Below the pieces are notes generated by a model. That model did no database searches, was not told the origin of the DNA, and was given only the letters and a program-made list of their open reading frames with translations. A DNA stretch of 64,000 nucleotides, from contig OX457052.1 in NCBI GenBank assembly GCA_949752735.1, forward strand, positions 38,130,798-38,194,797, read 5' to 3'. Numbering within the stretch: position 1 is the stretch's first letter; each line of letters begins with the position of its first letter. Below are positions 63,440 to 64,000 of the stretch, one piece after another. Origin of the DNA: Lumbricus terrestris (taxonomy: Eukaryota > Annelida > Clitellata > Crassiclitellata > Lumbricidae). Made by a program: the position numbers and the translations under genes.

Positions 63440-63664
63440 TTTGTTTGTTTGTATGTGCACTTGTTATAGCGCCCCTTCAAGCTCTCCCTACTCAGAGGCG
63501 CTCCCGAATGCAGAGCGGACACTGCATCGGAGTTTCACGCCGAAGCGCTGAGCAATTGTGAGTGAAGGACTTGCCCAAGGTCCGTATACGCGGCGAGGTG
63601 GATTCGAACCTCGAACCTTCCGGCTTCAAGGCAACGACGCCACCACTACACCACCGCGCCCCAA
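63440..63664 (-). mobile_element. SINE (family 1), full length
   Basis: On the minus strand: GGGGCGCGGTGGTGTAGTGG, B box GGTTCGAATCC, conserved body and tail GCGCTATAACAAGTGCAC. Confidence 0.88.
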
Positions 63665-64000
63665 TGTGCTATTACAGTTTAAATCTTATGCTGAACGCAT
63701 GTCAATGAGTAATGTCCAGTAATGTTTCTTACCCGTTTATATTAGATTGCATCTACGCATAATTTTTATCGAATAAGCCAACATGATTCGTCTAATTGAA
63801 AACCAGACAAATCCTGATGACATACCGCACCCATTTACATGTCAAAAATTTAAAATAAATCACAGAAACAATGATAAAGTATAAGCTTAGTAATAGTAAA
63901 GTAATAAAGTAAAGCAGCGGCAGCCATAGACAGGCGCCTATCTGTCTGGTTGTTGATGTTAAATGTTAGAGGGAAATGTTTTTGAGCAAACCATTATGTC
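63665..64000. other. Downstream of gene C, nothing recognised
   Basis: AT-rich; an AATAAA at about 63856 is possible but distant. No gene seen. Confidence 0.35.

Overview
The window is animal genomic DNA. Genes are split into short exons with GT-AG or GC-AG introns, most of the sequence is intron or mobile-element debris, there are tRNA-headed SINEs, CR1/L2-like and RTE-like LINE fragments, many small hAT-type elements with 8-bp target duplications and long (ATT)n arrays, and a 200-base run of N marks a scaffold join. Codons, introns and domains fit a marine invertebrate, perhaps a non-vertebrate deuterostome; I cannot name the species. The palindrome TAGGCCTA is strikingly frequent.

The core of the window is a cluster of four related secreted-protein genes that end in a DUF4773-like cysteine domain. 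Each domain is encoded by three exons (here D1, D2, D3), and D2 is exactly 93 bp in all four. Gene A (minus, 11.9-4.4 kb) encodes signal peptide + 2 Ig + DUF4773 and carries a 1-base frameshift in Ig1. Gene B (minus, 32.2-14.9 kb) is an intact 627-residue model: signal peptide + 4 Ig + DUF4773. A and B are tandem duplicates. Gene D (minus, 42.2-35.4 kb) encodes DUF4773 without Ig, and its leader and signal-peptide exons lie in an inverted segment at 42.70-43.88 kb. Gene C (plus, 54.0-63.2 kb) encodes signal peptide + DUF4773 without Ig and has two tandem signal-peptide exons. The Ig domains share an unusual pattern of four cysteines, and every Ig exon is a symmetrical phase 1-1 exon, so Ig copies can be gained or lost without breaking the frame.

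The inversion in gene D is the clearest rearrangement. One breakpoint lies inside a SINE: its tRNA-like head remains at 42.63-42.70 kb on the plus strand, and its other half sits at 43.73-43.88 kb on the minus strand. Turning the segment back would restore both the SINE and a complete gene D.

Between D and C (45.9-50.7 kb) lie a possible secreted Ser/Thr-rich protein gene (F) and a single-exon beta-propeller-like reading frame with a 1-base frameshift, flanked by two diverged copies of a ~470-bp repeat. The stretch from 51.9 to 56 kb is dominated by (ATT)n arrays mixed with LINE fragments.

The mobile elements are notable in themselves. At least four have ends or interiors made of a short word repeated many times: 1.2-2.0, 8.2-9.6, 22.7-23.8 and 59.5-61.0 kb. 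The last two share end bases and 8-bp target duplications but use unrelated words.
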